Source of the DNA: Streptomyces sp. SAJ15 | Lineage (GTDB): Bacteria > Actinomycetota > Actinomycetes > Streptomycetales > Streptomycetaceae | NCBI RefSeq assembly: GCF_007595705.1 | Contig: NZ_NISY01000002.1 | Coordinates: 1,015,810 to 1,079,809, forward strand | DNA length: 64,000 nucleotides | Direction: 5' to 3' | Shown here: in pieces, positions 28,801 to 40,751 of the stretch | Position numbering within the stretch: position 1 is the first letter of the stretch | Layout: each line of letters opens with the position of its first letter | Made by a program: the position numbers and the translations under genes | Notes under the pieces: generated by a model | Seen by the model: the letters and a program-made list of their open reading frames with translations, nothing else | Database searches by the model: none | What the model was told of the DNA's origin: nothing

Positions 28801-31800
28801 ATGTACGAGCTGTCCCGGGTCCGCCTCTACTCCATCGGGCCCGCCGGTGCGCGCTACGCCGACACCGTGCTGGACCTTCGCGGAGTCGGCGCGCCGGTGC
28901 CCAGCCCGGCGCCCGCGCAGGCGGAGTTCTTCGAGGAGGAGCCGGTCGGCCCGCCGCGCCGCCCCGCCCCCGCCGGCGTGCTCTTCCTGGAGAACGGCGG
29001 CGGCAAGTCCGTGCTGCTCAAGCTGATCTTCTCGGTGATGCTGCCGGGCCACCGCAACACCCTGGGCGGCGCCAGCTCCGGCGTGCTGCGCAAGTTCCTG
29101 CTCGCCGACGACTGCGGGCACGTCGCCCTGGAGTGGCAGCACACCGTCACCGGCGAGACGGTCGTGGTGGGCAAGGTCAGCGAGTGGCGCGGCCGACAGG
29201 TCTCGAACGACCCGCGGAAGTTCGCCGAGGCCTGGTACTCCTTCCGGCCGGGCCCGGGGCTGAGCCTCGACTCGCTGCCGGTCGCCGAGTCCGCCGCGGT
29301 GCGCCCCGCCGTCGAGGGCGCCTCCACCGCCCGCGGCCGCCGCCGCACCATGAAGGGCTTCCGTGACGCCATCACCGAGGCGAGTAAGGCGTATCCGCAC
29401 CTGGACGTCGTCTGGATCGAGATCCACGAGCGCTGGAACGAGCACCTCGGCGAGCTGGGCCTGGACCCGGAGCTCTTCCGCTACCAGCGCGAGATGAACG
29501 CCGACGAGGGCGAGGCCGCCGGCCTGTTCGCGGTCAAGAACGACTCCGACTTCACCGACCTGCTGCTCCGCGCGGTCACCGACACCCGCGACACCGACGG
29601 GCTGGCCGACCTCGTCCACGGCTTCGCGCACAAGCTCGGCCGGCGCGCCGAACTGACCGCCGAGCGCGACTTCACCGCCGGCTCGCTGGACCTGCTGACC
29701 CGTATCGCGACCGCCGCCGACCAGCGCGAACAGGCCCGCGGGGTGCACGCCGGGGCCGAGCGCCGCACCCGCACGCTGGCCCGCCGGCTCTCCGCCCGCG
29801 GCGCCGAGGAGCGCGGCCGCGCCGTCGAGCTGGCCGAGCAGGTGGCCGCCGCCGCGGACGCCGTCACCGAGGCCGAGCGGTCCCGCGGCCGCGCATCGCT
29901 GATCGCCGCCGAGATCGCCTACCGCCACGCCTCGCTGGCGCTGGCCGCGGCGGAGAAGGGCGCCGCCGCGCAGCGCCGCGAGCTCAACGACGCCCGCACC
30001 CTGCACTCCGCCTGGCAGGCGGCCGAGACCGTGCTGCGCCACCGCGCCGCCGCCGACCGCTCCGCGCGGGTCGCCGTCGCCATCCGCGAGGCCGAGCGCG
30101 ACGCCGCCCCCGCCCTCGCCGCCCGTGCCGAGGCCGCCGCCGACCTGGTGCGCGCCCTGCACGCCGCCGCGGCGGACGGCGAGCGGCTCGCCAACGAGGA
30201 GGAGGAGCGCTCCGCGGTCCTCCAGCAGACCGGCGAGGCCGCACACCGCGACGCCACCCAGGCCGCCACCGACGCCCAGCGCGCCCGCAGCGAGGCCGAC
30301 CACCTGCGCCAGCGGCTCGCCGAGGTCGCCCAGGAGACCGCCGAGGCGGTCCGCGCGGGCTGGCTCGACGACTCCGCCCCCGACGCCGACCCCGCGCGGG
30401 CGGCCCTGGCCGCCAGCGACGCGGAGAAGACCGCCGTCGCCGCCTGGGACAGCGCCCGCGAGACCGCCCGACTCGACGCCGAGCAGGCCCGCGAGGCCGC
30501 GGCCGAGCACTCCCGCGCCGAACTCGCCGCGGCCCGCGCCGTGGACGCGGCGCAGGCCGCCGAGACCGCCCATGAGGCCGAGCGGCGCGCCGCCGAGTCC
30601 CTGGGCGCCGAACAGCGCCTGGTCGAGCTCCTGGGCCTGCCCCAGGCGGCGGCCCCGGTCGCCGTCGAGCTCCCGGGCCCCCGCGCGGGGCGGCCGGGTG
30701 ACTCCCGGCGCCCCCAGGCCGCCGAGTCCCGGCCCGGCGGACGGATCACCGTCCGCGTCGACGAGGCCGACGCCGACGCGGCCCCCGCCGAGCTCACGGA
30801 GGCGCCCGCCGAGCGTCCTCGGGGGCGTGCCGCCCTCCCCGCCGAGGCCCGCCCGCCCGGTGAGGTCACCGCCCGGGTCGAGGACGCGAGCGCGGGCGAG
30901 GAGCCCACGACGACCGTCGAGGTCGGACCCGGGGCCACCGGCCAGCGGACCGCCGCCTCCGACGGCTCGCCCGCTTCCGGCGGCGTGACCGCCTCCGCCG
31001 CGCACCCGGCCGACGAGGACCTGCCGGGCGAAGCCTGCCCGGACGACGCCGACGGCGTCGAGCCCGCGGGCGGCACGGCAACCGACCACGCCGCCCCCGC
31101 GGGCGGCGCCACCGCGGCCGCGGCCCGCGGCGGACACCGCGCCGGCTCCGCCTCGCGCGACCCGCGCCCGGCGGGCCCGCCCCGCGCGGAGGGACCGCTG
31201 ACCGCCGAGGAGCTGGACCGCAACGCCGACGCGCTGCGGGAGCTGCTGGACGAGAGCGTCGCGTCGGCGGAGCGTCAGCTGTTCGAGCTGCGCACCGCCG
31301 CGGCGGACGACGCGCGGATCCTCGGGGCGCTGGGCGACGGCGGGCTGCTGCCGCCGAGCGCCGACGTGCTGGCGGCCGTGGAGTACCTGGGCGAGCACGG
31401 CATCCCCGCGCTGCCCGGCTGGCGTTACCTCGCCCAGGCCGTCGACCCGGCCGACCACGCTGCGGTGCTCGCCGCGCGCCCCGAGCTGGTGGACGGTGTG
31501 ATCATCACCGACCCGGACACCCACGCGCGCGCCCGCGAGGTGCTCGGCGGGGCGTCGCTGCTGCCGCGGTCGGCGGTGGCGGTGGGCACGGCGGCGGCCC
31601 TGCTGGAGCCCGTGCCGGGTCCGGAGGCGGGGGACTCCGGGGTGTTCCTGGTGCCGCCGAACCCGGCGATGCACGACGAGCGGGCGGCGGACGACGAGCG
31701 GCACGCGCTGCGCGCCCGCGCCACCGCCCGGGATGAGGAGATCCGCGCGCTGGCCGCCCGGCTGGGCGGCGACCGGGCACTGGCCGCACGGCTGTCCTCC

Positions 31801-33939
31801 TGGCGGCAGGGCTGCCCGCCGGGCCGGCTCGCCGAACTGGCCACGACCGCCGAGGCCGCCCGCGCGGCCGCCGACGCCGCCCACCAGCGGCTGACGGCGG
31901 CGCGCACCGCGCGAGTCGAGGCCGACGAGGCCGCGGCCGAGTCCGCGCGGGTGCGCGACGAACGGCAGGAGGCCGCCCAGCGGGCCCGCCGCGCGGCCGA
32001 CGCGCTGGCCGGCCTCGCCTTCCGGCTGCGGGAGCGCGCCGCCTGGCAGACGCGGCTGCGCGAGCTCGCCGACGAGGCCGCCGAGTACGAGGAGCGGGCG
32101 GCGGCCTGCGTGGACCGCGCCCGCGCGGCCGACGAGGACCGCCGCGCCGCCCAGCGCGCGGCCGACGACGCGCACCGCACCGCCCGCGCGCTGCGCGCCG
32201 AGCGCGCCGAGATCGCCGGCGCACCGGACGATCTCGGCGAGGAGCCGGCGAAGCGTCCCACCGCCTCGCTGCCGGCGCTGCGCGAGGCCTACCGCGCGGC
32301 CTCCCAGGTGTACGAGAAGGTCGGCGTCGGCGCCGACCTGCGCGCCGAGCAGGCCCGCGCGGAGAGCGACGAGAGCGCCGCGCTGGCCGAGCTGGACCGG
32401 CTCACCAACAAGGTCCGCACCCGCGCCGCCCAGCTCCTCGAGGGCCCCGACGGCGCCGACGGGCCGTCCCGGCAGGCGGCGGCCGCGCGCGCCGAGTCGC
32501 TGGTGCACATGCTGGAGTCGCGCGCCTCGACCGCCAGCGAGCAGCTGGGCCGACTGCGCGGCGAGGCCGAGCGGCTGGCCCCCGCCGACGGCGAGGAGGC
32601 GCACACCGAGCTCCCCGAGGAACTGGTCCCGGGCGACGCCGACCGCGCCAAGGAGCTGCTGCGCACCGCCAACGGCGAACTCGCCGCCCGTACCGACGCC
32701 CTGGAGGCCGCCCGCACCGCCCACGGCGAGCTGCAGCGCGCCCACCATGCGGCCGAGGACGCGGCCGGCGGCTTCGACGAGACCGCGGCCATGCTGCGCG
32801 ACCTGCTCCGGGATCACCAGCAGGAGGACGAGGCGGCGGAGCGGCCGGAGCCGTACACCGGCTCGCTCGCCGAGGCCCGGCAGGCGGCCGCCGAGGCGCG
32901 GCGCTCGCTGCGCGGCTGCGCCGGCGACCTGTCCCAGGCGGAGGCGGCCGTACGGGAGGCGAGCGACGTGCTGGTGCGGCACGCCAACTCCACCCGCTTC
33001 GAGCAGGTGCGCACCCCAGCCCGGCAGCAGATCCGCGAACTCCCCGCCGCCGCGCTGCCCGACCACGCGCGCGCCTGGTCGGAGGCGTTCGCGCCCCGGC
33101 TGCGGGTGCTCACCGACGAGCTGGCCCAGCTGGAGCGCAACCGCGACAGCATCGTCGACCGGCTGCGCGGACTGGTCGAGTCCTGCCTGGCCACCCTGCG
33201 CTCCGCGCAGCGGCTGTCCCGGCTGCCGGAGGGGCTCGGCGAGTGGTCCGGGCAGGAGTTCCTCCGCATCCGCTTCGAGGACCCGGACCAGGCCACGCTG
33301 ACCGAGCGCCTCGGCGAGGTCATCGACGAGGCGACCCGCGCGGCCGTGAAGAAGAACTCCGACCTGCGTCGAGACGGCATGACCCTGCTGCTGCGCGGCG
33401 TCCAGGCGGCGCTCCAGCCGCGCGGCGTGGCGGTGGAGATCCTCAAGCCGGACGCGGTGCTGCGGGCCGAGCGGGTGCCCGTCGGCCAGATGGGCGACGT
33501 GTTCTCCGGCGGCCAGCTGCTCACCGCGGCGATCGCGCTGTACTGCACCATGGCGGCGCTGCGCAGCAACGACCGGGGCCGCGACAAGCAGCGGCACGCG
33601 GGCACGCTGTTCCTCGACAACCCCATCGGCCGCGCCAACGCCACCTATCTGCTGGAGCTTCAGCGGGCGGTCGCCGACGCGCTGGGCGTGCAGCTGCTCT
33701 ACACCACCGGGCTCTTCGACACCACCGCGCTGGCCGAGTTCCCGCTGGTCATCCGGTTGCGGAACGACGCGGACCTGCGGGCCGGGCTGAAGTACATCAG
33801 CGTGGAGGAGCATCTGCGCCCCGGTCTGCCGACCGCGGCGGCCGAGGGCGAGCAGCAGGTCCACGGGCAGATCACCGCCACCCGGATGTACCGCCGCCCG
33901 GAAGCGGCCCCGGCCGCCCCGGCCGCCCCGGCCTCCTAG
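28801..33939 (+). CDS. MukB/JetC-like SMC ATPase candidate with atypical Walker B
   Basis: A 1712-residue protein with SMC architecture. The head N-part has Walker A LENGGGKS (Lys69, Ser70). About residues 270-620 are Ala/Glu/Arg-rich coiled coil. A disordered Pro/Ala/Asp-rich insertion spans about 625-798. A globular domain at about 838-965 (GALGDGGLLPPSADVLAAVE through SGVFLVPPN) lies at the chain midpoint, as an SMC hinge does. A second coiled coil reaches about 1500. The C-terminal head has the ABC signature FSGGQ at 1568-1572 and Walker B LFLDNP at 1603-1608, where Asp1606 is followed by Asn1607 instead of the catalytic Glu. The gene ends a kleisin-KITE-SMC series. No JetD-type nuclease gene follows. 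Likely role: DNA loop extrusion, segregation or plasmid defence; which one cannot be told. Confidence 0.7.
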   Translation: MYELSRVRLYSIGPAGARYADTVLDLRGVGAPVPSPAPAQAEFFEEEPVGPPRRPAPAGVLFLENGGGKSVLLKLIFSVMLPGHRNTLGGASSGVLRKFLLADDCGHVALEWQHTVTGETVVVGKVSEWRGRQVSNDPRKFAEAWYSFRPGPGLSLDSLPVAESAAVRPAVEGASTARGRRRTMKGFRDAITEASKAYPHLDVVWIEIHERWNEHLGELGLDPELFRYQREMNADEGEAAGLFAVKNDSDFTDLLLRAVTDTRDTDGLADLVHGFAHKLGRRAELTAERDFTAGSLDLLTRIATAADQREQARGVHAGAERRTRTLARRLSARGAEERGRAVELAEQVAAAADAVTEAERSRGRASLIAAEIAYRHASLALAAAEKGAAAQRRELNDARTLHSAWQAAETVLRHRAAADRSARVAVAIREAERDAAPALAARAEAAADLVRALHAAAADGERLANEEEERSAVLQQTGEAAHRDATQAATDAQRARSEADHLRQRLAEVAQETAEAVRAGWLDDSAPDADPARAALAASDAEKTAVAAWDSARETARLDAEQAREAAAEHSRAELAAARAVDAAQAAETAHEAERRAAESLGAEQRLVELLGLPQAAAPVAVELPGPRAGRPGDSRRPQAAESRPGGRITVRVDEADADAAPAELTEAPAERPRGRAALPAEARPPGEVTARVEDASAGEEPTTTVEVGPGATGQRTAASDGSPASGGVTASAAHPADEDLPGEACPDDADGVEPAGGTATDHAAPAGGATAAAARGGHRAGSASRDPRPAGPPRAEGPLTAEELDRNADALRELLDESVASAERQLFELRTAAADDARILGALGDGGLLPPSADVLAAVEYLGEHGIPALPGWRYLAQAVDPADHAAVLAARPELVDGVIITDPDTHARAREVLGGASLLPRSAVAVGTAAALLEPVPGPEAGDSGVFLVPPNPAMHDERAADDERHALRARATARDEEIRALAARLGGDRALAARLSSWRQGCPPGRLAELATTAEAARAAADAAHQRLTAARTARVEADEAAAESARVRDERQEAAQRARRAADALAGLAFRLRERAAWQTRLRELADEAAEYEERAAACVDRARAADEDRRAAQRAADDAHRTARALRAERAEIAGAPDDLGEEPAKRPTASLPALREAYRAASQVYEKVGVGADLRAEQARAESDESAALAELDRLTNKVRTRAAQLLEGPDGADGPSRQAAAARAESLVHMLESRASTASEQLGRLRGEAERLAPADGEEAHTELPEELVPGDADRAKELLRTANGELAARTDALEAARTAHGELQRAHHAAEDAAGGFDETAAMLRDLLRDHQQEDEAAERPEPYTGSLAEARQAAAEARRSLRGCAGDLSQAEAAVREASDVLVRHANSTRFEQVRTPARQQIRELPAAALPDHARAWSEAFAPRLRVLTDELAQLERNRDSIVDRLRGLVESCLATLRSAQRLSRLPEGLGEWSGQEFLRIRFEDPDQATLTERLGEVIDEATRAAVKKNSDLRRDGMTLLLRGVQAALQPRGVAVEILKPDAVLRAERVPVGQMGDVFSGGQLLTAAIALYCTMAALRSNDRGRDKQRHAGTLFLDNPIGRANATYLLELQRAVADALGVQLLYTTGLFDTTALAEFPLVIRLRNDADLRAGLKYISVEEHLRPGLPTAAAEGEQQVHGQITATRMYRRPEAAPAAPAAPAS

Positions 33940-33957
33940 CGGTGGCGGTGCCGGAGA

Positions 33958-34037
33958 CTCCCGGGACCCACCAGGCTCCCGGGACCCACGCGGCTCCCGG
34001 GCCCCAAGCGTCCTACGTGTCCTACGCGTCCTACGGG
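33958..34037. repeat. Two tandem repeat families in the convergent spacer
   Basis: An 18-bp unit beginning CTCCCGGGACCCAC occurs at 33958-33975 and 33976-33993 with a third diverged copy to 34010. Immediately after, the 9-bp unit TCCTACGNG occurs three times (34011-34019, 34020-34028, 34029-34037). The last copy contains the stop codon of the permease gene on the minus strand. Confidence 0.8.
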
Positions 34038-35605
34038 TCTCGGCGGTCCGCGTGGGCGGACTCGGCGGCGTGCTCCGCGAGGACGCCCGTGCGGTGCCGC
34101 TGGACGCACCAGTAGTAGGCGAAGCCGCCCAGGGCGACGGTGCCGACGAAGAGGAAAGCGCCCCAGCGCAGGTACCAGTGGTGCGGGGGCGCGGCGTTGT
34201 AGACCGCCGAGCGAGGCCAGGCCAGGTTCAGGGTCATGGCCGCGCCCCACACCACCGCCAGCACGTTGACCGGCAGGCCGTACCGCCCCAGCGTGAACCG
34301 CCGCGCGCCCGCCGTCCCGCGGCCCTCGCCCGGCGGTTCCGACCGCCACCGGCCGCGCACCCTGGCCACCAGCATCGGCACGGTCACCAGCAGATAGGCC
34401 AGGTAGATCATGATGATGCCGATGCTGGTGACCACCGAGAAGATCTGCGGCTGGCGGATGTTGACCGCCAGCACGGCGAGCGCCAGCACCCCGACCACCA
34501 CCGCCGGCAGCACCGGCGTGCGGAACCGTGGGCTGACCCGGGCCAGCAGCGGCGCGGCGGGCAGGTTGGTGTCCCGGGCCATCGCGAACGCCAGCCGGAC
34601 GGCCGCGGTGTGCACCGCCAGCGCGCACACCGTCACCGCGATCACCACGCACCACAGCATCGCCTTGCCGGCCGCCCCGCCCAGCACGTCCAGCACCACG
34701 TACTGCAACCCGTCTGAGGACAGCTCCTCGGCGTCCAGGCTGCCCACACTCATCAACGCCAGCAGCAGCACCAGCCCACCCAGCACGAAGGAGGCGACGA
34801 GCGCCCGCAGGATCGCCCGTGGCGCGTTGCGCGCGGGGTCCAGCGACTCCTCGCCCAGGGAGGCCGCCGTGTCGAAGCCGTACATGACGTACGCGGAGGC
34901 CAGTGAGGCCGTCAGGAAGGCGCCCAGGTAGCCCAGGTCCTGCCCGGCGCCGACACCCCCGGTGTCCAGCACCACGTCCGGCCCGCGCACCGCGTGCGCG
35001 GCCAGCAGCACGATCAGCAGCACGGTGGCGATCAGCTCGACGAAGACACCGGCGGTGTTGATGCGGGCCGTCAGCCGCACCCCGAAGGCGGTGACCAGCG
35101 TGGTGAAGAGGATGAGCACGGAGGCCAGCAGCACGGCGTTGGTGGCCGCGTCGTACCGCCCCTCGCCGTCCCCGACGATCTGGAAGGACGACGAGATCCG
35201 CGGCAGCGTCATCTGGTAGGCGAGCGCGACCGCGGCCAGCGACACGATCGAGGCCACCAGCATCATCCACCCGGCCAGCCAGCCCACATGCGGGTTGCCC
35301 AGCCGCTTCGCCCAGTTGTAGACCGAGCCGGCCACCGGGTAGCGGGCCGCCAGCTCGGCGAAGCACAGCGCCACCAGCAGCTGCCCGGCGAACACCACCG
35401 GCCAGGACCACCAGTACGCGGCCCCGCCCTGTCCGAAGCCGAAGTAGAAGAGCTGGAAGGTGCCGGTGAGGATGGAGATGTAGCTGATACCGGCCGCGAA
35501 GGTGTGGAAGCTCCCCAGGGTGCGCTGCAGTTCGGGGCGATAGCCGAACTCCGCGAGCGAGGCGTCGGCCGACGCGTCCCCCGTGCCGCCGTCCCGCTCA
35601 GCCAT
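34031..35605 (-). CDS. APC-superfamily amino acid/betaine permease
   Basis: A 524-residue membrane protein with about 12 hydrophobic helices. The first helix region carries SFHTFAAGISYISILTGTFQ, the substrate-binding glycine-rich stretch of APC permeases, and ASAYVMYGFDTAASLGEE matches the conserved helix 6 region of the amino acid/choline permease group. Start ATG 35605 overlaps the Rieske stop by eight bases, so translation is probably coupled. As the last gene of a betaine demethylation operon it likely imports glycine betaine, dimethylglycine or a related amine; exact substrate is inferred from context. Confidence 0.87.
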   Translation of the reverse strand: MAERDGGTGDASADASLAEFGYRPELQRTLGSFHTFAAGISYISILTGTFQLFYFGFGQGGAAYWWSWPVVFAGQLLVALCFAELAARYPVAGSVYNWAKRLGNPHVGWLAGWMMLVASIVSLAAVALAYQMTLPRISSSFQIVGDGEGRYDAATNAVLLASVLILFTTLVTAFGVRLTARINTAGVFVELIATVLLIVLLAAHAVRGPDVVLDTGGVGAGQDLGYLGAFLTASLASAYVMYGFDTAASLGEESLDPARNAPRAILRALVASFVLGGLVLLLALMSVGSLDAEELSSDGLQYVVLDVLGGAAGKAMLWCVVIAVTVCALAVHTAAVRLAFAMARDTNLPAAPLLARVSPRFRTPVLPAVVVGVLALAVLAVNIRQPQIFSVVTSIGIIMIYLAYLLVTVPMLVARVRGRWRSEPPGEGRGTAGARRFTLGRYGLPVNVLAVVWGAAMTLNLAWPRSAVYNAAPPHHWYLRWGAFLFVGTVALGGFAYYWCVQRHRTGVLAEHAAESAHADRRDP

Positions 35606-36884
35606 GCGCACCCGCCGCGCCGCCCTGGGCACTCGCAGGGCCGCTCTGCGCTCCTGCCGGACCGCCGTCCGCTCCTGCCGGACCGCTACCCGCGCCGGGC
35701 GGACCGCCACCGGCACTCGCCGCGCCGCCCCGCGCACCCGCCCGGTCGCCGTCCGAGCCGCCCGGCCCCGCCAACCGCCCCGCCACCCAGGCGTGGAACC
35801 CCCCGATGTGGTGCTCGCTGGGCACCAGCACCCCGCCCCCGCGGTAGGCCCGTGAGCCCATCCCCGGCTGGGTGCGCTCGCAGGCCGCGAAGTCCTGGGT
35901 GTTGACCCGGTGGAACAGCTCCACCGACGCCGTCAGGTCCCGCCCCGAGGCGACGACCTCCGGGGCGTACAGCCAGTCGCACTCCACCACCGTGTGGTCC
36001 ACGGCGAGCGGGGTCATCCGCAGCACGATCACATGGTCGGGCACCAGGTTCAGAAAGACCTGAGGCCGGATGGTGGCCGCGAAGTAGCGGCGGTCCTGTT
36101 CGTCGGCGACGCCGGCGAGCCGGCCGAAGCCCGGGCCGCCGTCGACGGTGAAGCCCCGCACACCCGACGCGAACGCGGCGCCGTGCCCGACGTGGTACTG
36201 GGCCGCGAGGCCCTCCGTGAACTCCGGCAGCACCCGGGTCAGCTCGGGGTGGATCGCCGCGCAGTGGTAGCACTCCATGAAGTTCTCGACGATCAACTTC
36301 CAGTTGGCCCGCACCTCGTAGCGGATCCGACGCCCCAGGGCCAGTGACGCGACGCCGTAGCGAGTGATCGCCTCCGGGTCCCCGAGCCGCTCGGTGACCG
36401 CCCCGACCACCGTCTCCTCGAAGGAGGGCGGCTCGGCCGCCAGGCACACCCACGCGTAGCCCAGCCACTCGCGCAGCCGCACCCGCACCAGCCCGCGCTC
36501 CTCGCGGTCGATGTCCGGCATCTTCCGCAGGTTGGGCGCCGCGACCAGCCGCCCGTCCAGGTCGTAGGTCCAGGCGTGGTACGGGCAGCGCAGGCTGCCG
36601 CGGACCGCCCCGGCCTCTTCGACGCACAGCCGGGCCCCGCGGTGCCGGCACACGTTGAGAAAGGCGCGCAGCCCGCCGTCCCGGTGCCGGACGATCAGCA
36701 CGCTCTCGCGGCCCACCGCGACGGTACGGAAGGCGCCCGCCCGGTCCAGCTCCGCCTCGCGCGCCGCACAGAACCACAACGCCTCGAAGACGTCGGCCTG
36801 TTCCCGCGCGAAGACCGCGGGATCGGTGTACCAGCGGCCGGGGAGCGTGGCCAGCAGACTGGGGGATTCCGAAGCCTGTGTCAT
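35598..36884 (-). CDS. Rieske non-haem iron oxygenase, glycine betaine demethylase type (GbcA-like)
   Basis: A 428-residue oxygenase alpha subunit. The Rieske [2Fe-2S] ligands are Cys79-x-His81 (CRHRG) and Cys100-xx-His103 (CPYHAW). The mononuclear iron site is in ENFMECYHCAAIHPEL with His207 and His212. GbcA enzymes oxidatively demethylate glycine betaine to dimethylglycine and formaldehyde. The next genes encode enzymes for the two following demethylation steps, supporting this over an aromatic substrate. No reductase (GbcB) gene is in the window. The last 55 residues (from about 373) are a Gly/Ala/Pro tail of repeats like GPAGADGGPAGAQ, absent from normal members; the DNA there holds a 16-bp repeat at 35650-35665 and 35671-35686. 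Confidence 0.85.
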   Translation of the reverse strand: MTQASESPSLLATLPGRWYTDPAVFAREQADVFEALWFCAAREAELDRAGAFRTVAVGRESVLIVRHRDGGLRAFLNVCRHRGARLCVEEAGAVRGSLRCPYHAWTYDLDGRLVAAPNLRKMPDIDREERGLVRVRLREWLGYAWVCLAAEPPSFEETVVGAVTERLGDPEAITRYGVASLALGRRIRYEVRANWKLIVENFMECYHCAAIHPELTRVLPEFTEGLAAQYHVGHGAAFASGVRGFTVDGGPGFGRLAGVADEQDRRYFAATIRPQVFLNLVPDHVIVLRMTPLAVDHTVVECDWLYAPEVVASGRDLTASVELFHRVNTQDFAACERTQPGMGSRAYRGGGVLVPSEHHIGGFHAWVAGRLAGPGGSDGDRAGARGGAASAGGGPPGAGSGPAGADGGPAGAQSGPASAQGGAAGAHG

Positions 36885-36900
36885 TGCGGGACCACCTTCG

Positions 36901-38064
36901 TCAGGCGGGCGCGGCGACGGGGCGCCGCGGGTCGAAGAGCTCGATGGGGTGCGCCGTCGCGCCGTCCAGCGCCAGGTCGGCGAGGATCTCCCCGACCACC
37001 GGTACGAACTTGAACCCGTGCCCGGAGAAGCCGCAGGCGACCGTGGTGGAACCGGGGTGTTCCGGGTGCGGGCCGATCCCGAAGTGCTCGTCGGGCGTGG
37101 TGCTGTACATGCAGGTGGCGGCCTTGAGGAAGGTGCCGGGCAGGGTGGGCAGCGGGCGGCCCACCTGGGCGGCCATGGCCGCCACCTCGTGGTCGTGCAC
37201 CGCGCGGTCGATGGTCTCCGGGGTGCACGGGGTGCCGCCCTTGCGGAAGAAGGCCACCTTCGCGCCCCCGCGCGGGCCGTCGATCGCCGGGAATCCGTAG
37301 ATCTGCACCCCCTCGGCGTCCTCCCAGATGTAGACGGGGTGGCGTCCGGGCTCGAAGGGGGCCACGCCGCCCTCGGGCTGGAACCAGTACATGACCTGAC
37401 GCTCGACGGTGATCGGCAGACCCAGCCCGGCCAGCAGCCGGGGGGCCCAGGCGCCCGGGCAGACCACCAGACGGCCCGCGGTGTAGCTGTTCTCGGCGGT
37501 GTGGACACGCACCCCCCGGTCGCCGGGCAGCGCCTCCCAGCGGGTCACCGGCTCCTGGAAGCGCAGCTCGGCCCCGTGCCGCAGCGCCAGCTGGACGTGG
37601 GCCGCCACCGTCTGCTCCGGCCGCACCAGGCCGGCCCGCTCCTCGTAGAGCGCCACCTCGTCGTCGGCCGGGGCCATGGTGGGGAAGCGGCGGCGGATCT
37701 CCTTGGCGTCCAACACCTCGTGCGGCAGGTCCCAGCGGCGGGCGGAGCGCAGGCTGCCCGCCACGGTCCGGCTGTCCGGCCTGCCGGCCATCACCCCGCC
37801 GCACAGCGTGGCCACCTCGCGACCGGTGTCCCGCTCCAGCCGCTCGAACAGCTCGTAGGAGCGCAGCAGCAGCGGCACATACGCCGGGTCCTCGAAGTAC
37901 GCCTGGCGGATGATCCGGGAACCGCCGTGGCTGGAGCCGTGCCGGTGCACCGGGCCGAACCGCTCCAGCCCCAACACCCGGGCGCCCCGCGCGGCGAGGT
38001 GGTAGGCGGCGGCACCGCCCATGCCGCCCAGACCGAGCACGATCACGTCATAGCTGGGGGACAA
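36901..38064 (-). CDS. Monomeric sarcosine oxidase-like FAD enzyme (SoxA/SolA type)
   Basis: A 387-residue flavoprotein starting at TTG 38064 with GGAGG five bases upstream. The dinucleotide-binding motif [18 protein letters not shown] is at residues 8-25, followed by the [18 protein letters not shown] segment. The covalent-FAD cysteine context [12 protein letters not shown] and the [10 protein letters not shown] region match monomeric sarcosine oxidase and N-methyltryptophan oxidase. It should oxidise sarcosine to glycine, formaldehyde and hydrogen peroxide. The gene lies 16 bp upstream of the Rieske gene and 96 bp downstream of the dimethylglycine oxidase gene. Confidence 0.88.
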   Translation of the reverse strand: MSPSYDVIVLGLGGMGGAAAYHLAARGARVLGLERFGPVHRHGSSHGGSRIIRQAYFEDPAYVPLLLRSYELFERLERDTGREVATLCGGVMAGRPDSRTVAGSLRSARRWDLPHEVLDAKEIRRRFPTMAPADDEVALYEERAGLVRPEQTVAAHVQLALRHGAELRFQEPVTRWEALPGDRGVRVHTAENSYTAGRLVVCPGAWAPRLLAGLGLPITVERQVMYWFQPEGGVAPFEPGRHPVYIWEDAEGVQIYGFPAIDGPRGGAKVAFFRKGGTPCTPETIDRAVHDHEVAAMAAQVGRPLPTLPGTFLKAATCMYSTTPDEHFGIGPHPEHPGSTTVACGFSGHGFKFVPVVGEILADLALDGATAHPIELFDPRRPVAAPA

Positions 38065-38160
38065 ACTGGCCTCCAGGGTCGGTGGCGTATCCGAACGCGC
38101 CCCGCGCGGGGCGGGGCCGGGAGGTGCCGGATCGAACGCCGTGCGTCGGGGCCGCCGGGG

Positions 38161-40644
<2,484 letters not shown>

Positions 40645-40649
40645 TCACT

Positions 40650-40669
40650 CCTTATAAGGCGTTATAAGG
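40650..40669 (-). promoter_or_regulatory. Helically phased TTATAAGG direct repeat upstream of the betaine operon
   Basis: TTATAAGG occurs at 40652-40659 and 40662-40669, exactly 10 bp apart; the first copy also forms the palindrome CCTTATAAGG (40650-40659). This AT-rich element stands out in a GC-rich region and lies 9-28 bases before ATG 40641. It may be a regulator site or contain the -10 sequence TATAAC of the operon promoter; no good -35 was found. Confidence 0.55.
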
Positions 40670-40751
40670 GAGCTTGCGTCGCCGGCCGGCGGGTCGGAAT
40701 GCGAAGGAGAAGGGCGACGGTCGATAACTCTGAAGCCGCGCCTGATCCGCG

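Noticed and set aside
28771..33864. Long minus-strand frame opposite the SMC-like gene
   Set aside because: Antisense shadow; low-complexity Gly/Ala/Leu/Arg content and no ribosome binding site, while the plus strand has ATPase motifs.
33940..34100. A JetD-like nuclease gene after the SMC gene
   Set aside because: The next gene is a convergent APC permease; no topoisomerase VI-like or DUF2220-type sequence is seen on either side of the trio.
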